Source: Bacillota bacterium
GTDB lineage: Bacteria > Bacillota > Clostridia > Acetivibrionales > DTU013
Length of the DNA stretch: 64,000 bases
Reading direction: 5' to 3'
Assembly (NCBI GenBank): GCA_023426125.1
Contig: JAFABI010000065.1
Coordinates: 124,001-188,000 of the forward strand
Below are positions 51,329 to 60,525 of the stretch, piece after piece. Each line of letters starts with the position of its first letter. The stretch's first letter is position 1. Under the pieces are notes generated by a model. The model searched no databases and was not told the DNA's origin. It saw only the letters and a list, made by a program, of their open reading frames with translations. The translations under genes and the position numbers were made by a program.

Positions 51329-52708
51329 TTAACCGTTTGTCTTTTCATATTCCGCCTGGATTCTCTTTGCCAGGTCCCCGGGGGACAGGGTGTTGATCAA
51401 AAGCTCCTGCAGCCCCTTGTTCATCACGTCGATAACATTTGTATCAAAGATAAGGTCATAGGTTTCACAGAAGTTAGCCGACGCCATCATGTCAAAGAAT
51501 TCCACCTGAAGCCCGGATAATTTGCTCTTGTCATAATCGCCGGGCACAATGGCGCACGGATTCCCGCCTTCCATCACTGTAGAAGCGGATTCCCTGCTGA
51601 TCAAGGTCTTGAGCCAGCCGACGGCCGCCTCCTTTTTCGCTCCTTCCAGCTTCGCGCTTAATGCATAGGCCCAGCCGCCATTGCCGCCTGCCGTATAATC
51701 CGACACCTTTGCGTCTTCAATTGCAGGTATGCCTGCAACATGGGTAGCTTTCAGCACATCCTCGGGACAGTCGGTGAGAAGAGAGTTTATTGCCCAGTAG
51801 CCTTCGATAAACATGGCGGCTTTTTTATTGTAATACGGAACTCTTTGCTGCTGGTAATCAATGGAGTTAAGGTCCTTGTTGAAGGCTCCCTTATTGGCCA
51901 GTTCCTGCATTAAAGCCAGTCCTTTTACAAATTCGGGGTCGGTGAACTTTGCCCCTTCACGGTTTACAATGTTAAAATTCCAATCGTTTCCCGTATACCT
52001 GCTGCCGATTGCGCTTAAATAGCAGGACTCGGCTACCCAGGGTCCTTTGTTCCCCAGGGATATGGGCGTATATCCCTTTGCCTTGATTTTTTCAATGGAA
52101 GACAGCAGCTCGGCCATCGTCTTCGGCGGCGCGTTTACACCGCATTCCTTCAGAATATCTTCATTGTAGAAAAGCAAAGTCGTCGAGCCCCCTTCTTCAA
52201 GGCAGATCCCATAGATGTCTTCGCCGATTTTATAGTTGTTTACGGCCGTAGGCTTGATGATTTCCTTCCATTCCGCGTCCGCACCGATGATATCTTTCAG
52301 GTTCATTACGACTCCGCCTTCAACGAAGCTCTTGTTCCATGATCCCAGCACCTCAAAGATATCCGGCAGCTCGTTTCCTGCAGCAAGAATTTTTGCCTTG
52401 TCGTTATATGGTTCGGCCGCAACGGCATCGACCACGATTTCCACATTGGGGTTTGCGCCTGTAAATTTGTCAATGGAGTTGTAAAAGGCTTTTACTCTCG
52501 AATCCTTTTCGATGTTTTCCTTTAAATTCTGGGTAAATATCTTCAGCTGGACATTTTCCTGCGGTCCCGCAGTCGTTTGATTTTCCGACGCCGCCGTTGT
52601 AGCCGAAGTCTGCGTGTTATCGCCGGCTCCGGATGTTCCGCATGCGGAAATGCCGGCCAGCAGCGCAAAAACAAGCAAAACGCATAGGATTTTCGATACT
52701 GTTTTCAT
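51329..52708 (-). CDS. Sugar ABC transporter substrate-binding lipoprotein (module B)
   Basis: 459 residues; lipoprotein signal KILCVLLVFALLAGISAC with the lipidated Cys at 23, a long Thr/Ser/Asn-rich linker, then a solute-binding fold (YKIGEDIYGICLEEGGSTTLLFYNEDIL, GAKFTDPEFVKGLALMQEL). The ATG at 52708 follows AGGAGG; the open frame to 52777 lacks a signal. Ligand unknown. Confidence 0.94.
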   Translation of the reverse strand: MKTVSKILCVLLVFALLAGISACGTSGAGDNTQTSATTAASENQTTAGPQENVQLKIFTQNLKENIEKDSRVKAFYNSIDKFTGANPNVEIVVDAVAAEPYNDKAKILAAGNELPDIFEVLGSWNKSFVEGGVVMNLKDIIGADAEWKEIIKPTAVNNYKIGEDIYGICLEEGGSTTLLFYNEDILKECGVNAPPKTMAELLSSIEKIKAKGYTPISLGNKGPWVAESCYLSAIGSRYTGNDWNFNIVNREGAKFTDPEFVKGLALMQELANKGAFNKDLNSIDYQQQRVPYYNKKAAMFIEGYWAINSLLTDCPEDVLKATHVAGIPAIEDAKVSDYTAGGNGGWAYALSAKLEGAKKEAAVGWLKTLISRESASTVMEGGNPCAIVPGDYDKSKLSGLQVEFFDMMASANFCETYDLIFDTNVIDVMNKGLQELLINTLSPGDLAKRIQAEYEKTNG

Positions 52709-52933
52709 ATGAACCCTCCTTGATTTTATTCTGGAATGAATTTCGGAAATTATAAAATGGTTTCCGAATTCACTCATTTGGAAAATTGCTATACAGGCGC
52801 CTTATATTCCAATTATATAAGACAGGGAAAAATAAACACAGGAAAAAAATTATCCTTCTATCCGAAATTTATGCCTCTTTTTCAATTACAGCCAATACTA
52901 CAGCGAAAACTTTTATTCACCGTGAAGCCGCCC

Positions 52934-54562
52934 TCACCCTTTTGCTCTCTGCTCCCTGTAATCGGTAGTGCTGCAGCCGGCATACTTTTTGAAATTGTAA
53001 GAAAAGCTCTTATAATCGTTAAAGCCGACCTTCTCGGCCACTTCGTAGGTTTTCAGGCTTACATCCTTCATGTATTCCTTTGCTTTTTCGATTCTGTATT
53101 TGTTCAGCCATTCGATAAAGTTCTCGCCTGTTTCCTTCCGGAAAACCCTGCTGAAATAATTGGGCGTAACATGAACCTTTTTTGCGACAATGGTCAGGGT
53201 GACCGCTTCGTGATAATGCCGGACGATATAATCCATTCCGATTTTTACGATACTTTTGTACTTTTCATTTTTCTCGTTTCCGGCGATATCAATAAACCTC
53301 CCCAACACATCCTTCATCCATTTTTTGATATCTTCCACCGTCTCGTATTTCTCAATCTCCGCAAAAGGGTCCAGCTGTATCTCCAACCGGTCTTCAATGC
53401 TGATTCCCATTTCCTCCATGTATTTAACGGCCGCAAGCAGAAGATAATGGGCGATGTTTTTGATGCTGCCGTAACCTGCTTTCATTGACACCAGCCGGTC
53501 AAATAATCCGTCCAGCAGGCTGTCGACCTTATTTTTATCAATCAGCTTCAGGCAAACCCTGAGCTCCTTTTCCTCTTTGCTGCAGCTTTGCAGGAATGCC
53601 ATACCGGCAGGTCCCCCGCTTTCTTCCGCCACGTCGTTGATATGGATAATTACGTTTTTACCTCTGTAAACCCTGCTCCTCAAAGCGTTAAATGCTTCGT
53701 TATACGACTCGGAAACGGAGCAGATGTCTTTTTTCTCATTTCCGATCCCCATGGAGACGGATATTTTCAGGTGCTTGTCCAGCAAATATTGTATTTGCCT
53801 GCATATGGCCTCAATGGCCATCGTTTGTTTCCCGGTATTTACCAACCCTACGAAAAGCCCCATTTCATTCCGGCAGATATAGCCTTTCGTATAGGTGGAC
53901 ATAGCCTCGTCGGCTATGCCGAGCACTGCGTCGAAAAGAAGCTCCCTGTTCTCCGGCGACTGGTTTCCGACCCGGAAAAAATAGTCGTCGATGGCAAGGA
54001 TAAAAACCTGGTAATAAGGCCCTGACAGCTCCATGCCCAGGGTATCCAGCCTTTTTAGTATCCGGTCTCTATCCTTCGGATTGTATGCGTTGCTGATCAA
54101 ACTGTTGATGAACCTTCCCCGGATGAGCGGCAGATTTTCCTTCAACAACCTTTCGTAAGATTTCCTGGTTTCTGTCTTTCTCTTTTCCACCAGGATTTCA
54201 TCTTTCAGTTTCAGTACCACATTGACCAGTTCTTCCGCTCCCACCGGCTTTAAAACAAACTCGGAAACCTTTAATTCGATGGCCTTTTTTGCAAATTCAA
54301 ACTCGCCGTAACCGGTCAAAATCACCAGCCTTACCGACGGCATCAACTCCTTTAAATGCCGGGCAAGCTCAAGCCCGTCCATCACAGGCATCCGGATATC
54401 CGCAATCACAATCTCCGGTTTCAATTCCTTTGCAAGCGCCAGGGCTTCCCTGCCGTTGGCAGCCTCCCCGGCGACATCGATGCCATGAACGCTCCAGTCA
54501 ATTGATTCCATGATCCCTTTCCGGATCACTTCTTCATCGTCCACAACCAGCATGCGAACCAT
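52934..54562 (-). CDS. YesN-type response regulator with AraC output (module B)
   Basis: 542 residues: receiver (VVDDEEVIRKG, phospho-Asp in IADIRMPVMDG), a long central region, and C-terminal AraC HTH pairs (LTIVAKKVHVTPNYFSRVFRKETG, AEKVGFNDYKSFSYNFKKYAG). The start lies 4 bases after the kinase stop. Confidence 0.95.
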   Translation of the reverse strand: MVRMLVVDDEEVIRKGIMESIDWSVHGIDVAGEAANGREALALAKELKPEIVIADIRMPVMDGLELARHLKELMPSVRLVILTGYGEFEFAKKAIELKVSEFVLKPVGAEELVNVVLKLKDEILVEKRKTETRKSYERLLKENLPLIRGRFINSLISNAYNPKDRDRILKRLDTLGMELSGPYYQVFILAIDDYFFRVGNQSPENRELLFDAVLGIADEAMSTYTKGYICRNEMGLFVGLVNTGKQTMAIEAICRQIQYLLDKHLKISVSMGIGNEKKDICSVSESYNEAFNALRSRVYRGKNVIIHINDVAEESGGPAGMAFLQSCSKEEKELRVCLKLIDKNKVDSLLDGLFDRLVSMKAGYGSIKNIAHYLLLAAVKYMEEMGISIEDRLEIQLDPFAEIEKYETVEDIKKWMKDVLGRFIDIAGNEKNEKYKSIVKIGMDYIVRHYHEAVTLTIVAKKVHVTPNYFSRVFRKETGENFIEWLNKYRIEKAKEYMKDVSLKTYEVAEKVGFNDYKSFSYNFKKYAGCSTTDYREQRAKG

Positions 54563-54566
54563 CCCC

Positions 54567-56309
54567 TCACCCCCCTTCGATATATGGCTGCGTTACAACG
54601 ACCCTTGTGCCTCCACCCTTCTCACAGAAGAATTCAATGCCGTATTCATCCCCGTAATACAGTTTCAGCCTGTCATTGACATTTTTTATGCCAAAGCCCC
54701 TGTTGGAATCCCCGACCCCCGTCAATAAAAGATTGATTTCGCTTACGTCCACGCCGATTCCGTCATCCCGCACCTCGTAAACCACCTTTTCCTCCACCTT
54801 CATAATGACAACGGAAACACTTCCCCTGCCGTCTTTTTTATCAATCCCATGGACAATGGCGTTTTCAACCAACGGCTGCAGGATAAGCTTTAAAACCGTA
54901 CATCCCAGCAGCCCGTCCTCTATCTCGACATGAAAGGCGATTGAGCCGTTATACCGTTTTTTCTGGATAATCAGGTAGTTGTTCAAATGCTCCACTTCAT
55001 CCCGGAGAAGGATCAATTCCCTGCCGCTGTTCAGACTTAAGCGGAAAAGCTTGGCCAGCGCTTCGATCAGCTTGCTGGTTTCAAACGCCTTCTCCATCCT
55101 GCCCATCCAGTAGATGGTGTCCAGGGCGTTATACAGGAAGTGAGGGTTTATTTGCGCCTGAAGGGCGGCAAGCTCCGCCTCCCTTTGCTTGATTCTCGTC
55201 AGGTAGACCTGCTGGATCAGTTCCTTCAGCTTTGCCGACATCTTGTTAAAGCTTCTGCCAAGCATTGCAACCTCGTCATTCCCGCTGATATTGATCTTTA
55301 CGTCAAAGTTTTCTTCTTCCACCTTTTTCATCTGGACCCCGATTTTTTTCAGCGGACTTAATACCTTGGCGGAAAACAGCACGGCAAATAACACGCAGAC
55401 AAGAAAGCTTATCGCCGCAACCTCCAGCATGGTTTTGGGGATGATCCTGTTTTCCTGCAGCAGTTCCCTTAACGGCACAAGATTGACGAGGGTATAATTC
55501 AGATTTTCGATGAGGTAATAGGTGACCAGAAAAGCCTGTCCGTCCACCATTGTCTCGAAATAGCCTTCTTTCGCATCCCCCGGCTTGCCGCGGTCCATGG
55601 GGAAGCTTAGCTCCCGGCCCAGTTTTTCCTTGTCAACAGACGAGATGATCCTGTGTCCGGCGTCAATCATAAAGAAATCGTCCTGTTTCCCCATAATTTT
55701 GTTGCCGTATATTTTTGAGAGTTCTTCCTCATTGATGTTGATTTTCATGATTGCCAGCCTGTCGGGAATATTATGCATATCGTTTACGACCCTTGTAATG
55801 GAAAAGACATTGGTCAGGGTGCCGTTATAATTCACAACCGTCCCCCTGTCCCAGACATATCCTCCTTTAAGTCCGATAATCTCTCTTTCTCTTTCCGCAT
55901 CCATCGGATTGGAAGCGTTTTTGGTGTCCATGGCGATCCCGTTGAAGCCTTTAAAATAGATTGAATAGATATAGGGTTTCGAGCTTACCAGGTACATCAA
56001 TTTATTGTTCAGCCGGATGGCTTCGGTGTTTACCGGGGCTTCCCCCCTGTTGTCCGCCAGTTTGAAAAACTCACGGACATCATCGTTCTGAATCAAAAAC
56101 AGGGACATGTCATGGGCATCCTGGAAAATAAACTCGATACGCTCCCCTACCTGCCGGACGGTATTCAGGTTGGATATGCTCACTTTTTGCTGGACAATTT
56201 TCTGGGACTCCTGATAAGAAAAAAAGCCCAGTGTGAGTGTCGGCATCAAAATAATGGCAAAAGAAAAAATCAATATTTTATACTGCAGGCTAAAAAACCT
56301 TATGGGCAT
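54567..56309 (-). CDS. YesM-type sensor histidine kinase (module B)
   Basis: About 580 residues: helix near the N-terminus (ILIFSFAIILMPTLTLGFF), extracellular sensor to ~290, second helix (AISFLVCVLFAVLF), HAMP, and a His_kinase domain with LQAQINPHFLYNALD and LQPLVENAIVHG; GFGIKNVNDRL completes the ATP site. ATG 56309 is six bases from GGGAGG and is preferred over 56333. Confidence 0.93.
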   Translation of the reverse strand: MPIRFFSLQYKILIFSFAIILMPTLTLGFFSYQESQKIVQQKVSISNLNTVRQVGERIEFIFQDAHDMSLFLIQNDDVREFFKLADNRGEAPVNTEAIRLNNKLMYLVSSKPYIYSIYFKGFNGIAMDTKNASNPMDAEREREIIGLKGGYVWDRGTVVNYNGTLTNVFSITRVVNDMHNIPDRLAIMKININEEELSKIYGNKIMGKQDDFFMIDAGHRIISSVDKEKLGRELSFPMDRGKPGDAKEGYFETMVDGQAFLVTYYLIENLNYTLVNLVPLRELLQENRIIPKTMLEVAAISFLVCVLFAVLFSAKVLSPLKKIGVQMKKVEEENFDVKINISGNDEVAMLGRSFNKMSAKLKELIQQVYLTRIKQREAELAALQAQINPHFLYNALDTIYWMGRMEKAFETSKLIEALAKLFRLSLNSGRELILLRDEVEHLNNYLIIQKKRYNGSIAFHVEIEDGLLGCTVLKLILQPLVENAIVHGIDKKDGRGSVSVVIMKVEEKVVYEVRDDGIGVDVSEINLLLTGVGDSNRGFGIKNVNDRLKLYYGDEYGIEFFCEKGGGTRVVVTQPYIEGG

Positions 56310-56472
56310 GGACTTCCTCCCTGCATACGGCATTTATTTCAGGATAGCATAAACCTTTTCCATTCCAAACTTCCCTTATTGCCGATCAATGCTCTACTCC
56401 CGCTTAATGCCCATTATAACACCGCAATATTTATACGACAAGGAAACAATAGGGTAACATCCATTCGTAATT

Positions 56473-56597
56473 TGTCATTGCGAGCGATAGCGCGGCAATC
56501 TCATACAAATCATAAAAACGAGATTCCCGGGCCGCAAGGGCGAGCAGCAGGCCAAAGCCTGCGACCAGCCCACGTCGCTTCGCTCCCCGGAATGACA
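56473..56597. mobile_element. Composite family E repeat with nested family B repeat
   Basis: TGTCATTGCGAG at the left and GGAATGACA at the right give TGTCATT/AATGACA ends over 125 bases; inner GCAATCTC/GAGATTCC pair. A family B copy (CGAGCAGCAGG...CCTGCGACCAG) is nested at 56541-56570. It lies between two minus-strand genes. Confidence 0.65.
56541..56570 (-). repeat. Family B repeat with exchanged palindromic core
   Basis: On the minus strand: CTGGTCGC, core AGGCTTTGGCCT, GCTGCTCG. The arms match the copies at 7319 and 45281, but the core is a different palindrome. Confidence 0.65.
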
Positions 56598-56598
56598 T

Positions 56599-56889
56599 TC
56601 ATTTTCCTTCAACAAACCATTTTTCATCATAGGTTTCAAACCACAAAAATCTTTCGTTTTTCTGAATACGGCATTTATATCTCAAGCCTGCACCACCGGC
56701 CTTTAAACTGGCAGCATTGCAGACATCCAGGATTTTATCAATTACATAGACAGTGCCGTCTTCCCATAGGATGCTTTTGGGTATCATACGGCCTTGTTTG
56801 GTGTAGAGCACAAGAACATCCACATAGGTTTTGTTATTTCTTGCAATGCTCCTGTTTTTATCGGGTATCGTCTCAAATCCAAATGACAT
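56599..56889 (-). CDS. Conserved hypothetical protein under LexA control
   Basis: 96 residues with AGGGG five bases before the ATG. The sequence is short and compact, with ILWEDGTVYVIDKILDVC, ASLKAGGAGLRYKC and a final RFLWFETYDEKWFVEGK; no signal or membrane segment. Small proteins of this type are, from memory, often encoded next to Y-family DNA polymerase (DinB/UmuC-like) genes in Firmicutes; none is adjacent here. A perfect GAAC-N4-GTTC LexA palindrome lies over the predicted transcription start, so SOS induction is likely. Biochemical role unknown. Confidence 0.75.
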   Translation of the reverse strand: MSFGFETIPDKNRSIARNNKTYVDVLVLYTKQGRMIPKSILWEDGTVYVIDKILDVCNAASLKAGGAGLRYKCRIQKNERFLWFETYDEKWFVEGK

Positions 56890-56907
56890 AGAATCCCCTT
56901 TGCAACC

Positions 56908-56919
56908 GAACGTTTGTTC
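56908..56919. promoter_or_regulatory. LexA (SOS) box
   Basis: GAACGTTTGTTC on the plus strand: both half-sites of the Firmicutes LexA consensus GAAC-N4-GTTC are perfect, with the preferred leading C. It overlaps the predicted +1 of the promoter at 56924-56952. Confidence 0.75.
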
Positions 56920-56923
56920 TTTT

Positions 56924-56952
56924 ATTGTAAGGCAAATCATCCGCTTTGTAAA
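56924..56952 (-). promoter_or_regulatory. Promoter of the LexA-controlled gene
   Basis: Read on the minus strand: TTTACA, 17 bases, TACAAT, ending five bases before the LexA box. Confidence 0.65.
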
Positions 56953-56996
56953 GAGTAAAATTTTTACAATAAGGTGCCCTTATCCTCCAACTGCAT

Positions 56997-58643
56997 TTAT
57001 ACCTTTTTAATGTCAATCTGTTTTTCAAAATTGGTAAACTCGGTAAAATAAATCGTAAATTCATTGGAGCTTTGCGGTTCGCTGCCTCTCATATCGGTCG
57101 CATAGGTGTGGTTCAGAAATGCCGGACCGATAAGGACACGGTCTGCTCCTTTGGACAGGATGATATCCCCTTTCGATACTTCAATACCGGCACCGGCACC
57201 GCCATCCACACAGAAACCGTCCCCCTCCGCCCTGCAACCGGCGGATACGCATACCTCCAGTTTGGCAGGGACGCGGTCGCACCCGCAGGTGGAAATATGG
57301 ACGGAGACCCCATCCTCGATTTCCTTTACGGCAACAGAATATTCAAGGAATAACGGGTTTACGACCTCCCGCCGGCTGTGATCCATTTCCCACCAGTCCT
57401 GCGTTTTTGGAGCTTCCTCGAATGGCATCCGGTAATTGCCCCGGCACCTGTACTTCAGCAAATACCCGTCCGGAATCCTTTGAATTTCCTGTGCCTTAAA
57501 CTGGGCAACGGCAAAAAAGGATGCACATAGCTTCAGGTATACCTGCAGGCTTCCTGCCTGGAAATGAAGAAAACTGCTTTGATCCTTCAAAAGAGTGATG
57601 CTGATACCCTCTCTCCGGATACGCACGATGCCGGATTTCTCATAAAACATGTCAAAGCTGGCAGGCAGTGCTTCCTCGTCCATCCCGAATTCCATCCACT
57701 CCGGCTTCAGCATATAGAGGATCAACGCTCCCGGCACACCCCATTTATGGGAGTTCTGCTCAATCCTGTTGACCATCGCCATATACCTGCCGTCTTTAAA
57801 CCTGTAAGCCATGTACCGGTAAACATCATAATAGTTGACAGGGTAATACCTGGTATCCGCGCTGCTGCGGCTCTTATCCTGACGGGTCGAATTCTGGGTG
57901 AAGATACTTCCGTCCGGCTCATAATAGTGAAACATCATATCCAGATTTCTTTTCACATGCTCCAGGAGGTCGGCGCGGTCCAGCAGCTCCGCAAGGATGA
58001 TCAATGCACGGTTATTGATGGCGTTGTATACGCCTGGCGACCTTTCGGTGTATTCCCCCTCTTCGTCGCAATCAATGCCTTCCGCCAGATACCGGTCCGC
58101 CATTTTCCTGAAAGCTTCGGCACCTGTAATCCGGTAGGCCATGGCAAGGGCAGCGGCGTTGACCCAGCGGTGGTTGGGAGTATGAAATCCTCCCAGAACA
58201 ATTCCATGACCGAATTGCTCTACCATGTTATACAGCCGCTCCAGCAGCGTGCGGCTCTTCTCATCCTCAAAGCGGTACCGGAGGGCAATCCAGTACGCGG
58301 TGGCCAGACTCTGCATGCAAAAAGCCGTATCCGGAGCAGAGTCGAAGTTGGTGCACAGGCTGTCCAGGTTCCCATCGGACCGCTTGACTCTTTCCAGGTA
58401 ATCCAGCATCCGAAGAATACTATCGTATAGTTTGATATCCTGATAAAAAAACGAATCCCTGTTGTGGTATAAAGTAATTAAATGACAAGCCTGATAGAGT
58501 GTTGAAGGGGGATCTACATACCGGTACCTGGGTGTGAGCCACCCGCCGAAATCCCTGGACAGCCTGTCGTTCACCTGGTAGGTCAATATACTCTCCACAC
58601 CGTTTTCCGCCGATCTGAGGATTCCCCTATAGCGTTCACACAT
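56997..58643 (-). CDS. Alpha/alpha-toroid protein, polysaccharide-lyase-like (heparinase type)
   Basis: 548 residues, no signal peptide. Residues ~1-330 are a chain of amphipathic helices (SLATAYWIALRYRF, VNAAALAMAYRITGAEAF, NRALIILAELLDRADLL), as in alpha/alpha-barrel lyases and hydrolases; 330-548 are beta-rich (GISITLLKDQSSFLHFQAG). HTPNHRWVNAA and YYPVNYYDVYRYMAY are likely active-site segments. The plan resembles heparinase II/III or related intracellular lyases, but the family is not certain. It lies beside module C, divergent from its regulator, so degradation of an imported oligosaccharide is likely. AGGAGG precedes the ATG. Confidence 0.7.
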   Translation of the reverse strand: MCERYRGILRSAENGVESILTYQVNDRLSRDFGGWLTPRYRYVDPPSTLYQACHLITLYHNRDSFFYQDIKLYDSILRMLDYLERVKRSDGNLDSLCTNFDSAPDTAFCMQSLATAYWIALRYRFEDEKSRTLLERLYNMVEQFGHGIVLGGFHTPNHRWVNAAALAMAYRITGAEAFRKMADRYLAEGIDCDEEGEYTERSPGVYNAINNRALIILAELLDRADLLEHVKRNLDMMFHYYEPDGSIFTQNSTRQDKSRSSADTRYYPVNYYDVYRYMAYRFKDGRYMAMVNRIEQNSHKWGVPGALILYMLKPEWMEFGMDEEALPASFDMFYEKSGIVRIRREGISITLLKDQSSFLHFQAGSLQVYLKLCASFFAVAQFKAQEIQRIPDGYLLKYRCRGNYRMPFEEAPKTQDWWEMDHSRREVVNPLFLEYSVAVKEIEDGVSVHISTCGCDRVPAKLEVCVSAGCRAEGDGFCVDGGAGAGIEVSKGDIILSKGADRVLIGPAFLNHTYATDMRGSEPQSSNEFTIYFTEFTNFEKQIDIKKV

Positions 58644-58902
58644 GTTTCCTTCCTCCTGTATAAAGATAACAAAGTTAGAATTTGATAGAATTATAGCATA
58701 CCCGGTCCGGTAGATAAAAGTGAAAAAGTTAAACTTTCTATGCTTTTTTTAAGAAGCTTCGATCAAAACAAAAGACCGGCGTTGACATCGCCTCCGCCTG
58801 ATTCTATACTTAATAGTAATGGAACGCTTACAAGATATGGTAAGGATGCAGTTCGGACTAACCAACCTGCCTTTAGGGCCATGTGTGGGAGAGGTGTTTT
58901 TT

Positions 58903-60525
58903 TTGATTGATTTGCTGATCATAGACGATGAATACCAGATCCGCGAAGGTATTAGCAAAAACATATGCTGGGAAGCTCACGGCATCCGGATATGCGGTAC
59001 CGCCTCCAGTGCGGTGGAAGCGTTGGATATGTTCAATCTCCGGATACCCGACATCATCATTACCGATATCAAAATGCCCGGAATGGACGGCCTGGAGTTT
59101 ATCGAGCTCATGAATGAGAAATATCCCAATGTCAAGGTTATTTTAATCAGCGGATATGACGATTTTCAGTATACCCAGAAAGCAATCGAGCTGAACGTAT
59201 TTTATTATCTGCTGAAGCCGATTGACGACAGGCAGCTGCTGTCCAAGGTACTGGAAGCAAAAAAGTCCCAGGAGGATCAATATGCCCGACTCCGGAAGGA
59301 TGCGGAACTCCGGAGGAAATTTGACGAGTATGTCCCCATCCTCAAGGATAATTTTTTTAATAGGCTGATTGGCGGAAAAATCCATGATGCTCAAATCTTG
59401 AAGAATCACCTGAACAATCTGGATTTGAAGCTGGATGCGGAAGCGTACTGCGTTTTAGTGCTTGAGCTTGAGGATTTCAGCGATCCGGAGCAAAAAAGCC
59501 TGCCGGACCGCAGCTATATCCGTTTTGCAGTTCTGAACCGGGCAAACACCGTCTACTCGCAGGCATACACCTGTTTCACCTTCAATATGGATGAAAAAGT
59601 GGGTGTTCTGGTCCTGGGCGGCTCCATTCAGCGGGAAACCCTGAAAATGGCCAGCAGGAGTTTAAAGGAATGGGTCAATCATACGTTAAGCATCTGCATG
59701 ACCATCGCCATCGGAGGGACGTACGGGGAGCTCCTGTCTGCAGCGAACTCCTACCGCGAATGTGCCGAAGCATTAAAGCTTAAGTTCCTCACCGGCCGGA
59801 ATTCGGTCATCGATCTCCATGACTTTTCCCCGGAAGACCACCACATGATCGGCCGGGTCAGCCTGGAGCAGATTCTTCAGGCCTCCCATGAAGACCTTAT
59901 CTTTGCCTTCAAAACCGGCAATTATCCCGAAGCGAAGAGACTGCTGGATGACGCGTTATCCGGACTTAACGAATACGTCAAAAGCAATATCCAGGGCACC
60001 GACCGGTATTTATTCTATTTATCCTATCTGCTCACAAAAGTTCTCGTTTCCCTCGAGCTTTTCATCGAGGATTTTGTGGGGGAGAAAAAAGACCTTTTCA
60101 GCAGCCTGAAAAAGCAAACCACGCTGGAAGATGTGGCAGCATTCATCGAAACCTATTTTAATCGGATCATGGCCGAGCTTGAGAAAAAACAGAATACGCA
60201 GAACAACCATCTGGTCACGAAAGCATTGGATTTTATCAATAAAAATATCTACGGCGACATTTCCCTTACAAAGGTTGCCACTATGCTTTACATCCACCCG
60301 AACTACCTGAGCAGGATCTTCAAACAGAGCACCGGAGAATCCTTTGTTGAATATCTGACAAAAGTAAAAATGAATGAGGCCAAAAAACTGCTGAAAAGCA
60401 GCCACCACAAGGTATATGAAATTGCCGACATGCTTCATTACAAGGACGTCAGCCATTTTACCCGGGTGTTTAAAACCATGTTTGTCATTTCCCCCAATGA
60501 ATACCGCAACACAGCGGGCCTATGA
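58903..60525 (+). CDS. YesN-type response regulator with AraC output (module C)
   Basis: 540 residues: receiver (LIIDDEYQIREG, phospho-Asp in ITDIKMPGMDG), central region, C-terminal HTH pair (LTKVATMLYIHPNYLSRIFKQSTG, ADMLHYKDVSHFTRVFKTMF). The frame extends back to 58819, but a TTG at 58903 after GGGAGAGG starts the receiver and is chosen. It is divergent from the lyase-like gene and converges with its probable kinase, their ends overlapping by 6 bases. Confidence 0.93.
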   Translation: MIDLLIIDDEYQIREGISKNICWEAHGIRICGTASSAVEALDMFNLRIPDIIITDIKMPGMDGLEFIELMNEKYPNVKVILISGYDDFQYTQKAIELNVFYYLLKPIDDRQLLSKVLEAKKSQEDQYARLRKDAELRRKFDEYVPILKDNFFNRLIGGKIHDAQILKNHLNNLDLKLDAEAYCVLVLELEDFSDPEQKSLPDRSYIRFAVLNRANTVYSQAYTCFTFNMDEKVGVLVLGGSIQRETLKMASRSLKEWVNHTLSICMTIAIGGTYGELLSAANSYRECAEALKLKFLTGRNSVIDLHDFSPEDHHMIGRVSLEQILQASHEDLIFAFKTGNYPEAKRLLDDALSGLNEYVKSNIQGTDRYLFYLSYLLTKVLVSLELFIEDFVGEKKDLFSSLKKQTTLEDVAAFIETYFNRIMAELEKKQNTQNNHLVTKALDFINKNIYGDISLTKVATMLYIHPNYLSRIFKQSTGESFVEYLTKVKMNEAKKLLKSSHHKVYEIADMLHYKDVSHFTRVFKTMFVISPNEYRNTAGL

